59,371 bases of DNA. It comes from Oscillospiraceae bacterium (GTDB lineage Bacteria > Bacillota > Clostridia > Oscillospirales > Ruminococcaceae). The position numbers were made by a program, and so were the translations under genes. Positions 32,258-39,804 of this stretch are shown here, piece after piece. The stretch is from the NCBI GenBank assembly GCA_016291435.1, contig JAEEXH010000009.1, positions 1 to 59,371 on the forward strand. The letters are read 5' to 3'. The notes under the pieces are model-generated. The model was not told where the DNA came from, did not search any database, and saw only the letters and a program-made list of their open reading frames with translations. The stretch's first letter is position 1; each line of letters begins with the position of its first letter.

Positions 32258-32463
32258 CAGAAGGGACAGTCGGGCAAACATCTTTCTAATCCGATCTATG
32301 GCTACAAGCACTCGGAAACAGATAAGAACTTATGGGTGATAGACGATGAAGCTGCTGAGATCGTTCGCAAGATTTTTCATCTTTGCATTGACGGCTACGG
32401 TCCGGCGCAGATTGCTCGAATCTTAACGGAACAGGGCATCCCAACACAGACGATCTTGCTATA
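32258..32463 (+). pseudogene. Remnant of a large serine recombinase
   Basis: A stretch of about 65 codons reads KGQSGKHLSNPIYGYKHSET..., then ...DKNLWVIDDEAAEIVRKIF and ...GYGPAQIARILTEQGIPT. This wording is typical of the recombinase domain (middle part) of Tn4451/TnpX-like serine recombinases. The N-terminal resolvase domain with its catalytic Ser and the long C-terminal part are missing; the frame ends at TAA soon after. It marks decay of a mobile element beside a lower-GC transporter cassette. The identification is from remembered family wording. Confidence 0.7.
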
Positions 32464-32504
32464 AAAAAGCGATGCCCTCTGATATTCGGTGGACATCGCT
32501 TTTT
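32464..32504 (+). terminator. Terminator after the recombinase remnant
   Basis: AAAAAGCGATG, 19-nt loop, CATCGCTTTTT. The symmetric A and T runs make it usable in both directions. Confidence 0.75.
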
Positions 32505-32544
32505 GTCTATATTATGCTATTTCAAAAATATTTCTCAAAACTAC

Positions 32545-32573
32545 TTGACAAACCGTAACGCACCTGCTATAAT
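32545..32573 (+). promoter_or_regulatory. Promoter of the GntR/ABC cassette
   Basis: TTGACA (32545-32550), 17-bp spacer, TATAAT (32568-32573): perfect consensus, as expected for a repressor-controlled operon. Confidence 0.88.
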
Positions 32574-32597
32574 TGTATGCATAGAGGCTATACAATT
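32571..32597 (+). promoter_or_regulatory. Putative GntR (YtrA-type) operator
   Basis: AATTGTAT, 11-nt gap, ATACAATT: perfect 8-bp inverted repeat that begins within the -10 hexamer and covers the start site. Autoregulation by the following GntR gene is the simplest reading. Confidence 0.65.
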
Positions 32598-32660
32598 TAG
32601 ACTTTTGCAGTAGTTGCAAATGCTGTGAGAGCCTTGACCCCGAAGGAGTGTACACGAATC

Positions 32661-33035
32661 ATGAATATCAACATTAGCAACGCATCTGGCGAACCGATCT
32701 ATTTGCAGATCGCAAACCAGATCAAAACGCTGATACTGGAGGGAAAGCTGAAAGAGGGCGAAATGCTGCCCTCAATGCGTATTTTGGCGACAGAACTTCG
32801 TATCAGCTTTATGACAACGAAGCGTGCCTACGAGGAACTTGAACGTGACGGCTTTATTGAAAGCTACACGGGCAGGGGCTCTTTTGTCAAGGCACAGAAC
32901 CTGGAGCTTTTTCGTGAGGAGCAGATCAAGCGGATCGAATCATTATTGATAGAAGCAAGTGATACGGCGAAAAAAGCAGGTATCACGATGCAGGAGCTTC
33001 ATGAGCTTCTTGACCTTGTAAACGGAGGGGAGTAA
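32661..33035 (+). CDS. GntR-family transcription regulator (YtrA subfamily)
   Basis: 124 residues: winged helix-turn-helix at the N-terminus (EPIYLQIANQIKTLILEG; LPSMRILATELRIS; AYEELERDGFIESYTGRGSFV) and a short helical tail of about 45 residues with no effector domain, as in the YtrA subgroup that usually represses its own ABC-transporter operon. ATG at 32661 has AAGGAG 12 nt upstream. The gene ends one base before the ATPase start. The inverted repeat over the promoter is its likely target. Confidence 0.9.
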   Translation: MNINISNASGEPIYLQIANQIKTLILEGKLKEGEMLPSMRILATELRISFMTTKRAYEELERDGFIESYTGRGSFVKAQNLELFREEQIKRIESLLIEASDTAKKAGITMQELHELLDLVNGGE

Positions 33036-33036
33036 C

Positions 33037-33915
33037 ATGACCGCATACGAAAATGCGATTGAGATCAAGGGCGTGACAAAGCGTTACGACGGCTTCACGC
33101 TCGACAGCATCAGCTTTGATGTGCCGAAAGGCTGTATCATGGGATTTATCGGGCAGAACGGCGCAGGCAAGACCACAACGATCCGCAGTCTTTTGCATAT
33201 CACAGACATTGACAGCGGCGAGATACGTCTGCTCGGTCTTGACCATATCAAGGATGAAACAGCGATCAAAAAGCGTATCGCTGTGGTATTTGACGAGCTG
33301 CCGTTCCATGATGTATTTACTGCAAAGGATATGGCTCGCATCTTTGAGGGAATGTATCCTGAATGGGACAACGCCACTTATGTGCGGTATATCGAGCGCT
33401 TTCAGCTCCCGATGAAAAAGAAGATCGGACAGTTTTCCAAGGGCATGAAGATGAAATTGCAGATCGCCTGTGCGCTGTCTCATAATGCGGAACTGCTTGT
33501 CATGGACGAAGCCACGACCGGTCTTGATCCCGTTGTGCGTGACGAAATTTTGCACATCTTCATGGAGTATCTGCAAAACGGCGAGCGCTCTATCCTCATG
33601 TCCTCGCATATCACCTCCGACCTTGAAAAAATCGCAGATATGGTGACGTTCATCGACAAGGGAAAGATCCTGCTGACGGGATATAAGGACGAGATCATAG
33701 AATCTCATGGCATTTTGAAATGCGACAAGGAGAGAATCGCAGAAATAGACGCTGAGGATATTGTAAGCATACGCCTGAACAATTTCGGCGCAGAGGTCAT
33801 GGTGCATGACCGCGAGAATGCTTCCTACAAGTACCGTGACTGCGTCATCGACCCTGCAAGCCTTGACGATATTATGCTCTACTATGTCCACAGAGATGCA
33901 AAGGAATGGTCATAA
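33037..33915 (+). CDS. ABC transporter ATP-binding protein (YtrB-like)
   Basis: 292 residues. Walker A GQNGAGKTTT, Q-loop region VVFDELPFHDVFTAKDMARIF, signature FSKGMKMKLQIACAL, Walker B LLVMDEATTGLDP and switch His SSHITSDLEKIAD. The signature LS-GG is replaced by FSKGM, common in this drug/bacteriocin-export-like group. A C-terminal extension of about 70 residues follows. A GGAGGGG site precedes the start. It powers the two membrane proteins encoded next. Confidence 0.92.
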   Translation: MTAYENAIEIKGVTKRYDGFTLDSISFDVPKGCIMGFIGQNGAGKTTTIRSLLHITDIDSGEIRLLGLDHIKDETAIKKRIAVVFDELPFHDVFTAKDMARIFEGMYPEWDNATYVRYIERFQLPMKKKIGQFSKGMKMKLQIACALSHNAELLVMDEATTGLDPVVRDEILHIFMEYLQNGERSILMSSHITSDLEKIADMVTFIDKGKILLTGYKDEIIESHGILKCDKERIAEIDAEDIVSIRLNNFGAEVMVHDRENASYKYRDCVIDPASLDDIMLYYVHRDAKEWS

Positions 33916-34691
33916 TGAAATTATACAGATCACTAATTTTCCGTGAATTGAAGCTTACACGCAAGCGTTTTCTCCTGATGCTGATTCTGTTTCTTCTGCT
34001 TGCAACACTGATGCTGGCACCGATCATGCTCGGCGGTTTTTCTGCTCCTGCTGAGGGAGAGGACGCACCGGTGGAAATGATACTGCTTTTTGTTGGAACA
34101 GTTGCTCTGACTGGCGGTTTTCTGGCTGGCACAAACAACGGCTTGCAGAAAGCGGATATCAGCACAGGCTGGAAGCGGTATTCCTTTGTCCTGCCGCCGA
34201 CTGCCATACAGCAGGCAGTGTCCGATCTGCTGGTAAAGCTGTGCTATATCCTGCTGTTCGGACTGTTATCAGCGGCATTTGCGATGATATACAGTGTTAC
34301 TGCAAATTACAATGCCTTTGGTCTTATGCTGAATATCTATCTGGGAGCAGTCTGCGCTGTGATGCTGATAGACGTTGCATACAGCTATATTATTATGTTT
34401 GCAAAATCAAAAAATGATTTGGCGGTTCTTGGTGTTGCTGCATTTCTCGGCGCAGGTCTGATAATTAAAATCGTTGACCTGTTTTCATCGGGAACGAATT
34501 TGCTGAATGACAATAATCTCGCAGAACAGCCGGCTGAGGACGGCGCTCTGATCTCAGATGCGGCATTCTATAGGTTTGTGACAGCATTGAGCTCAGGAAA
34601 AACAACACTTTGTATCGTGATAGCATTTGCGGTGCTGTGTGCATTGTTCTTCCTTGCGATGTGGCGTTCGCACGAAAGGAGAGAGCCGTAA
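33915..34691 (+). CDS. ABC-2 type permease subunit
   Basis: 258-residue membrane protein with six predicted helices (for example FLLMLILFLLLATLMLAPIML, IILLFVGTVAL-like, LLFGLLSAAFAMIYSV, and a last helix LCIVIAFAVLCALFFLAMW). The start at 33915 overlaps the ATPase stop (ATAATG) and has AAAGGA 9 nt upstream. The substrate-facing part is not recognisable. Same size class as the following gene, suggesting a heterodimeric pore. Confidence 0.8.
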   Translation: MKLYRSLIFRELKLTRKRFLLMLILFLLLATLMLAPIMLGGFSAPAEGEDAPVEMILLFVGTVALTGGFLAGTNNGLQKADISTGWKRYSFVLPPTAIQQAVSDLLVKLCYILLFGLLSAAFAMIYSVTANYNAFGLMLNIYLGAVCAVMLIDVAYSYIIMFAKSKNDLAVLGVAAFLGAGLIIKIVDLFSSGTNLLNDNNLAEQPAEDGALISDAAFYRFVTALSSGKTTLCIVIAFAVLCALFFLAMWRSHERREP

Positions 34692-35398
34692 TGACGGGAC
34701 TTGTTTACAAGGAATGGAAGCAGAACCGCCTGTATATATTGTCCATGATAGTCTGCGGCTTTGCTCCGCTTATCGTGCTGCTTATCATGCATGACGAGAT
34801 AACGGATATCGGTGATACGCCCATTCGCATCGGCGGACTGATCGCAGGCTTCCTTGCGGCTGGCGCATTACAGATGCTTGTCCTGCGCGGTGATGACCGA
34901 AAGCTGTGGGGCTACTGTATCACTGCAACTCCCGACGGATACAAGGGCTTTCTCCGTGTAAAGTATGAGATGATCTTCGGAATGATCGTGCTTTTGATGT
35001 TCTCGGTGCAGTTCTTGGATATGGGCTACTGTGCGGTGGCTGCCGATATGGAAAAGGCAGATGCTGTCCAGATCAGCGGTATCGCACTTCCGCTCTGCTT
35101 TGTGCAGATACTTCTTCGTGCCATTGATATACCGTTTGTTTACCGCTTTGGCAGTAAAAAGGGCAGCTTTATCAAAATGATCTGTTTGATCACAGTTGCA
35201 ATCATTTTGCTGGCATTTCTGATATTGAATGCCGAGCGTTTCGATATGATTATTGAGAGCTGCAAAAAGGTGATAAACGTGCAGAACAGTTCATTGCTCC
35301 TGTCGGTGGGGTTGGTGGTATGTCTTGCTCTGTACTATCTTTCCTACCGTATCACCTGTAAGCTGTACCTGAAAGGGGTGGAGCAGTATGAACACTAA
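34691..35398 (+). CDS. ABC-2 type permease subunit
   Basis: 235-residue membrane protein, six predicted helices (NRLYILSMIVCGFAPLIVLLIM, GLIAGFLAAGALQMLVL, MIVLLMFSVQFLDMGYC, MICLITVAIILLAFLIL and LLLSVGLVVCLALYYLSYRI). Start ATG at 34691 overlaps the previous stop. A GDDRKLWGYCITATPDGYKGFLRVKYE segment recalls bacteriocin-ABC membrane subunits in which a folding and membrane-insertion fragment precedes helix 3. Ends 11 nt inside the CPBP protease gene. Confidence 0.8.
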   Translation: MTGLVYKEWKQNRLYILSMIVCGFAPLIVLLIMHDEITDIGDTPIRIGGLIAGFLAAGALQMLVLRGDDRKLWGYCITATPDGYKGFLRVKYEMIFGMIVLLMFSVQFLDMGYCAVAADMEKADAVQISGIALPLCFVQILLRAIDIPFVYRFGSKKGSFIKMICLITVAIILLAFLILNAERFDMIIESCKKVINVQNSSLLLSVGLVVCLALYYLSYRITCKLYLKGVEQYEH

Positions 35399-36248
35399 AA
35401 AAGAGAATGCTAAGCGCCTCGGAATCTATCTTTTGACCGTGTTTGCGTTCATGCTGATATTCGTTCTTTGTCTAAAGCCTATGAATGCGTCAAATACGGT
35501 GTTCTATATCATATACATGATATTTTCATTCTCTCCTGCCATCGCAAGCCTCATCACAAGAGCTGTCACCAAAGAGGGCTTTCGTGATATGAAGCTGCAC
35601 CTGAAACTCAGCGGCAATTTCAAGTGGTATCTGCTGGCTTTCGGACTTCCGCTGATCTGCTTCTCCGCTAAATTCCTGCTTCCTGTTATCATAAGTGGTC
35701 ATGCTGACTGGCTCGGAGGTTTTACGGGTCAGAATATACTTTCAAGTGTATTCATGCTTGCAGCACTATCGGCTGTGCAGTCGATCGGGCTGCTCGGTGA
35801 AGAACTGGGCTGGCGCGGATATATGAATCAGAAAATGGAACCGCTGCTCGGCACGGTCGGAACCTGTATCGTGGGCGGCATCGTGTGGGGACTGTGGCAT
35901 CTTCCGATGGATATTGCAGGCTGTGAAGGTGCAATGTCCGATGTTTTTGATATGTGCGGCGGAAGAATGATACAGCTCACGCTTTTCGGCGTGTTCCTGA
36001 TGTGGCTGACGAAAAAGACAGACAGCGTATTCCCCGCGGTGATCGGGCATTATATGTTCAATGAAAGTCAAGGGGCACTGGCAAACCTCTTATATCAGGG
36101 CAATATCCCCGAAAATGCTGACCTCGGTGTGATCGCAGATGTATTTGAGTATTTACCGATGATCCTGCTGGCAGCAGTATTTATGATAATGCTCTTTCAT
36201 GAAAAAGCAGAACCACCAAAACTGCATAACGGAAATAACGCTCTCTGA
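35388..36248 (+). CDS. CPBP-family intramembrane metalloprotease
   Basis: 286 residues, eight or so helices. Motif 1 with the two active-site glutamates, LLGEELGWRGYM (EExxxR), motif 2 in GGIVWGLWHLP (FxxxH-like) and a later His in VIGHYMFNE. Family members act as CAAX-type proteases or as bacteriocin immunity/maturation proteins. Overlap with the permease gene puts it in the transporter operon, which hints at self-protection or peptide processing; substrate is not known. The stop codon is inside the stem of the operon terminator. Confidence 0.88.
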   Translation: MNTKKENAKRLGIYLLTVFAFMLIFVLCLKPMNASNTVFYIIYMIFSFSPAIASLITRAVTKEGFRDMKLHLKLSGNFKWYLLAFGLPLICFSAKFLLPVIISGHADWLGGFTGQNILSSVFMLAALSAVQSIGLLGEELGWRGYMNQKMEPLLGTVGTCIVGGIVWGLWHLPMDIAGCEGAMSDVFDMCGGRMIQLTLFGVFLMWLTKKTDSVFPAVIGHYMFNESQGALANLLYQGNIPENADLGVIADVFEYLPMILLAAVFMIMLFHEKAEPPKLHNGNNAL

Positions 36249-36264
36249 TTGTTCAGGGAGCGTT
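36237..36264 (+). terminator. Terminator of the GntR/ABC/CPBP operon
   Basis: AACGCTCTCTGA, TTGT loop, TCAGGGAGCGTT with one G-U pair; weak T-run (TTTGCTGTTTT). Confidence 0.75.
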
Positions 36265-36553
36265 TGCTGTTTTATCAAGCAGACCGAGCATTATTTTATT
36301 CAAGGTCATCAGTATGGCGGCAGAAACGGACAGTTCAGCGGAAATCTTTCTGTTGCAGGACTGTCTCAGATGAAATACGACAAAAAGAGAAAGGCTGCGT
36401 AACCGCCATAGTTACGCAGCCTTATCTTCAAAGAATTAAAACTTCTTTACGAGTACCTGTCTTTCGGCGCAAGGGCTTTCATTTTGCGCGTAAAATACGA
36501 TTCCATAATTGGATGAAATTTCTGGTAAATCTGCTGAATATAGATTTTACCTA
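36265..36553. other. Intergenic stretch with a long hairpin and no convincing gene
   Basis: A perfect 13-bp inverted repeat, AAGGCTGCGTAAC (36391-36403) / GTTACGCAGCCTT (36411-36423), sits in the middle; on the minus strand it is followed by TCTCTTTTTG and so would end minus-strand transcripts. A plus-strand frame ending at 36402 (…GLSQMKYDKKRKAA) may be the tail of a lost gene, but I do not recognise it. Confidence 0.35.
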
Positions 36554-36582
36554 TTGACAAAGTATGCGATCTGGTGTATAAT
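36554..36582 (+). promoter_or_regulatory. Promoter of the cysteine operon
   Basis: TTGACA (36554-36559), 17-bp spacer, TATAAT (36577-36582): perfect consensus. Confidence 0.9.
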
Positions 36583-36589
36583 ACATACA

Positions 36590-36605
36590 ATCCCGATAGG
36601 GATTA
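36590..36605 (+). promoter_or_regulatory. AATCCCGATAGGGATT operator-like repeat
   Basis: AATCCC-GATA-GGGATT, centred about 8 bp after the predicted transcription start, a repressor position. The core CCGATAGG recurs at 40806-40813. It resembles the kind of site bound by CymR/Rrf2 repressors of sulfur genes in Firmicutes; that link is inference. Confidence 0.55.
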
Positions 36606-36632
36606 CGGAATTACAAGAAAGGAGCAGAGATT

Positions 36633-36725
36633 ATGAAACGCGAAATGATGTGCAGCTGTATGATGACGAATACCGCAGCTCTGCTCCCGGATATGCGTAT
36701 AAGGCTTTGGCGATGTTGCGCGTGA
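36633..36725 (+). CDS. 30-residue Cys-rich leader peptide of the cysteine operon
   Basis: ATG at 36633 with AAAGGAG 8 nt upstream; TGA at 36723-36725. The peptide carries MMCSCMM near the start and ends MRIRLWRCCA, so two adjacent Cys codons (UGU UGC) stand two codons before the stop. It lies between a perfect promoter and an intrinsic terminator, just ahead of methyltransferase-mccB-mccA. This is the layout of a ribosome-mediated attenuator that reads cysteinyl-tRNA supply. Sequence facts are direct; the mechanism is inferred. The similar RIR(L/I) plus Cys ending of the peptide at 23018 supports a common role. Confidence 0.7.
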   Translation: MKREMMCSCMMTNTAALLPDMRIRLWRCCA

Positions 36726-36748
36726 TGCGTATGTCAGAGACCGATATT

Positions 36749-36783
36749 TGCGCGGGATGCAGGCGGCATTCTGCGCATTTTTT
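36749..36783 (+). terminator. Intrinsic terminator in the cysteine operon leader (attenuator)
   Basis: TGCGCGGGATGC pairs over 12 bp (two G-U) with GCATTCTGCGCA around a 5-nt loop, then six Ts; the SD of the next gene starts 3 nt later. The left arm is nearly repeated at 36716-36728 (TTGCGCGTGATGC), over the Cys codons and stop of the leader ORF, so two pairings with the right arm compete. Confidence 0.8.
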
Positions 36784-36794
36784 ATGGAGGGAAT

Positions 36795-37694
36795 ATGGTA
36801 GACGACCGTGAAAGCATCACCGCGAAGCTCTGTGCCTATGCAAGAGCCTGGCACGCAAACCGTGCGCGGGAAAAGATATTTGACGATTATCTTGCCTTTG
36901 ATCTGATGGGCAAGGAGGAATACGATGCGATGTATGAGCTGATCGCACGCGGCTTTGATGAAAAGGAAACACCCTATGCCCGCGACGATGCAGAGCAGAT
37001 CATCACAGAATATATCGCGCCGATCCCGCTCTCGCGCATCCACTTTACAGAGAGCCGGCTTGCGAAATTCGCGCAGACATACGGCAGTATCCAGTATGTG
37101 ATCTGCGGCGCGGGCTCCGATACATTTTCATTCCGCAATGAAAATCCGGAGATCACAGTGTATGAGGTCGATCACCCGGACACACAGCGGAGCAAACTGA
37201 GCCGTATCCGGGCGCTCGAATGGAATATTCCGCAGAATGTGCGGTTTGTTTCCGTGGATTTCGAGCGGCAGCGCATGACAGACCGGCTGCTTGCCGCGGG
37301 ATTTGACCCGCAGAAGCCGACCTTTTTCAGCATCCTCGGCGTTTCCTATTACCTGACGCTTGATGTGTTCACGGAAACGCTTTCGCAGATTGCGGAGCTT
37401 TCCGCACAGGGCAGCGCAGTCGCATTTGATTATCCGATCCGGGGGACAGCGTTTCCGGCGCGTGTGCATCGGCTTGAACAGATTACCGCTTCGCTCGGTG
37501 AGCATATGCGCGGGGGATTTACCTACGAAGAGATCTCCCGGGCGCTCTATTCCCTCGGCTTGCAGATTGACACTTACCTGACACCGCAGCAGGTGCAGGA
37601 GCTTTATTTTCACAACCGCGCAGACGGCATGCGCGCCTTTGAAAATGTGAGTCTCATCTCGGCGACCTATACCGCCGGATACAGTTTTGAATGA
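36795..37694 (+). CDS. SAM-dependent methyltransferase, LCMT/PPM1-like
   Basis: 299 residues. Fold marks of the leucine-carboxyl-methyltransferase-like group: RAREKIFDDYLAFDL near the N-terminus, SIQYVICGAGSDTFSFRNE (SAM-binding loop), VYEVDHPDTQRSK (acidic residue after strand 2), VSVDFE and ILGVSYYL. First gene after the attenuator. In Bacillus the methionine-to-cysteine operon likewise starts with a SAM-dependent methyltransferase gene (yrrT), followed by mtnN, mccA and mccB, so a role in recycling SAM to homocysteine fits. The methyl acceptor is unknown. GGAGG lies 4 nt before the ATG, rather close. Confidence 0.82.
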   Translation: MVDDRESITAKLCAYARAWHANRAREKIFDDYLAFDLMGKEEYDAMYELIARGFDEKETPYARDDAEQIITEYIAPIPLSRIHFTESRLAKFAQTYGSIQYVICGAGSDTFSFRNENPEITVYEVDHPDTQRSKLSRIRALEWNIPQNVRFVSVDFERQRMTDRLLAAGFDPQKPTFFSILGVSYYLTLDVFTETLSQIAELSAQGSAVAFDYPIRGTAFPARVHRLEQITASLGEHMRGGFTYEEISRALYSLGLQIDTYLTPQQVQELYFHNRADGMRAFENVSLISATYTAGYSFE

Positions 37695-37713
37695 TACAGG
37701 AGGATCTATGATC

Positions 37714-38871
37714 ATGAGCAAATATCAGAATGCAGAGACCGCCCTGATACACGGCGGCATTTCGACGGATATTCACACGGGAGCCGTCAATATTCCGATT
37801 TATCAGACCTCGACCTACCAGCAGGACGGTCTCGGCAAAATGCGCGGGTATGAGTATTCCCGCACCGGCAACCCGACTCGTGAAGCGCTCGAAGCGCTGA
37901 TCGCAGAGCTGGAGGGCGGTGAAGCCGGATTCGCGTTCGGCTCCGGTATGGCGGCGATCACGGCTGTCCTGAGCCTGCTGGAGAGCGGCGACAGAGTGCT
38001 GATTTCCAGCAATGTCTACGGCGGCACCTTCCGCGTGCTCGACAAGGTATTCAATCATTTCGGCATTACCTATACGATTGCGGATACCGATGATCCCGCA
38101 CGCTATGAAGCGGAGATCACGCCGGATGTGAAAGCGGTCATCATCGAAAGCCCTGCCAATCCGCTGATGACGGTTACGGATATTGCAGCGGTCTCGGAGA
38201 TCTCGCACAGACACGGTCTGCTTGTGATTGTGGACAATACATTCATGACGCCCTATCTGCAAAAGCCCCTCGCGCTCGGCGCCGATATTGTGGTACACAG
38301 CGCGACAAAATATCTCGGCGGTCACAGCGATGTCGTCGCGGGTCTTGCAGTTGTAAACAGCAAGGCGCTTGCGGAGCGGCTGGCATTCATCCAGAATTCG
38401 ACCGGCGGCGTGCTCGGACCGTTTGATTCCTTCCTTCTGATCCGCGGCATCAAGACGCTTGCTGTTCGCATGGACCGTCATGTGGAGAATGCAGAAAAGG
38501 CTGCGGCTTTTCTGAAAGCGCATGATGCCGTGAAGAAGGTGTATTATCCGGGCCTCCAGGATGATCCGGGCTATGCTGTCAACAGCCGGCAGGCAAAGAA
38601 CGGCGGCGTGATGATCTCCTTTGAGCTGAAAGAAGGGTATGACATCCGCAAATTCTTTGAGAGTCTGGAGCTTGTGATGCTTGCAGAGAGCCTCGGCGGT
38701 GTGGAATCGCTCGTGTGCCATCCTGCGACTATGACCCACGCATCTATTCCTGCGGATATCCGCGCAAAGGTCGGTATCACAGACGGTCTCATCCGTCTCT
38801 CGACTGGCATCGAAAACATCCAAGACATTCTCGCTGATCTTGCACAGGCGATCGACCGTGCGAGCGTTTGA
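37714..38871 (+). CDS. mccB: Cystathionine gamma-lyase/synthase family enzyme (MccB-like)
   Basis: 385-residue PLP enzyme of the Cys/Met metabolism family. Seen: IPIYQTSTYQQDGLG, YEYSRTGNPTREALE, FGSGMAAI, ESPANPLMTVTDI, VIVDNTFMTPYLQKPLALGADIVV-type residues with the PLP lysine in HSATKYLGGHSD, and RLSTGIE near the end. Family members split cystathionine or homocysteine or join O-acyl-homoserine with cysteine. Coupling to a MccA-like gene 13 nt downstream argues for cystathionine gamma-lyase in the homocysteine-to-cysteine direction. Start: ATG at 37714, 10 nt after AGGAGG; ATG 37708 is an alternative. Direction is inferred. Confidence 0.85.
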   Translation: MSKYQNAETALIHGGISTDIHTGAVNIPIYQTSTYQQDGLGKMRGYEYSRTGNPTREALEALIAELEGGEAGFAFGSGMAAITAVLSLLESGDRVLISSNVYGGTFRVLDKVFNHFGITYTIADTDDPARYEAEITPDVKAVIIESPANPLMTVTDIAAVSEISHRHGLLVIVDNTFMTPYLQKPLALGADIVVHSATKYLGGHSDVVAGLAVVNSKALAERLAFIQNSTGGVLGPFDSFLLIRGIKTLAVRMDRHVENAEKAAAFLKAHDAVKKVYYPGLQDDPGYAVNSRQAKNGGVMISFELKEGYDIRKFFESLELVMLAESLGGVESLVCHPATMTHASIPADIRAKVGITDGLIRLSTGIENIQDILADLAQAIDRASV

Positions 38872-38883
38872 AAGGAGCAGAAT

Positions 38884-39801
38884 ATGCATTATTATGATTC
38901 CATGCAGGCACTGATCGGCAATACACCGTTGGTGCGGCTGCATCATTTTGAACCGAACCCCGCGATTGAAATTTATGCCAAGCTCGAACTCTGGAATCCC
39001 TCCGGCAGCGTGAAGGACCGTACAGGTCTTTATATGCTGAACGATGCGGAACGCCGGGGTATCTTGAAGCCGGGCGGCACGATTGTCGAAGCAACCGCGG
39101 GCAATACCGGTCTCGGCATTGCATTCGCGGCACTGAACCGCGGCTACCGCATCATCTTCGTTGTCCCGACAAAATTCTCTGCGGAGAAGCAAGCACTTCT
39201 GCGTGCCCTCGGCGCACAGGTCGTCAATACCCCGCGTGAGCTGGGCATGCTCGGTGCAGTTGAGAAGGCAGAGGAGATCAAGGCGGAAATTCCGGGTTCT
39301 GTATCGCTCGAACAGTTCAAGAATCAGAGCAACCCGCTGGCGCACTATGAAACAACCGGCAGGGAGATCTATGAAGCGCTCGACGGCAAGATCGACTATG
39401 TCGTTGCAGGTGCGGGCAGCGGCGGCACCTACACCGGCATCCTGCGTTATCTGAAAGAGAAGAATCCCGACATCCGCGGCATTCTTGCAGATCCCGTCGG
39501 TTCCACGATGGGCGGCGGCGAGCATGCGGATTATAATATTGAAGGCATCGGCAATGATTTCATCGCGGAGACGATGGATATGTCGCTGGTAGACGGCGTC
39601 GTGAAAATGACGGATGATGAGGCGTTTGCATCTGCACGCGCACTTGCACAGAAGGAGGGCATCTTCGGCGGATCCTCCTCGGGTGCAGCGCTCGCGGCAG
39701 CGCTCAAGCTCGCTGATAAGATCGGGCACGGCAGGATCGTCACAGTTCTGCCCGACAGAGGCGACCGTTATTTCAGCACGGGGCTTTACGAAGGAGTATA
39801 A
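38884..39801 (+). CDS. mccA: Cysteine synthase-family beta-replacement enzyme (MccA-like)
   Basis: 305-residue fold-type II PLP enzyme. PLP lysine in NPSGSVKDRTG, Asn loop EATAGNTGLGIAFAA, phosphate-binding GAGSGGTYTG, and SSSGAAL with the pyridine-contacting Ser. These are shared by O-acetylserine sulfhydrylase (CysK/CysM) and the O-acetylserine-dependent cystathionine beta-synthase MccA. The position after a MccB-like gene favours MccA, making cystathionine from homocysteine and an activated serine. It could equally be a plain cysteine synthase. AAAGGAG precedes the start. Confidence 0.83.
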   Translation: MHYYDSMQALIGNTPLVRLHHFEPNPAIEIYAKLELWNPSGSVKDRTGLYMLNDAERRGILKPGGTIVEATAGNTGLGIAFAALNRGYRIIFVVPTKFSAEKQALLRALGAQVVNTPRELGMLGAVEKAEEIKAEIPGSVSLEQFKNQSNPLAHYETTGREIYEALDGKIDYVVAGAGSGGTYTGILRYLKEKNPDIRGILADPVGSTMGGGEHADYNIEGIGNDFIAETMDMSLVDGVVKMTDDEAFASARALAQKEGIFGGSSSGAALAAALKLADKIGHGRIVTVLPDRGDRYFSTGLYEGV

Positions 39802-39804
39802 ACC

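Noticed and set aside
36265-36402. Frame ending GLSQMKYDKKRKAA
   Set aside because: No start with a ribosome site and no recognised family; kept only as a possible gene remnant in the description of the gap.
36749-36783. Reading the hairpin before the methyltransferase as an ordinary terminator of an upstream gene
   Set aside because: It lies downstream of the operon's own perfect promoter and of the leader ORF, so it belongs to the leader.
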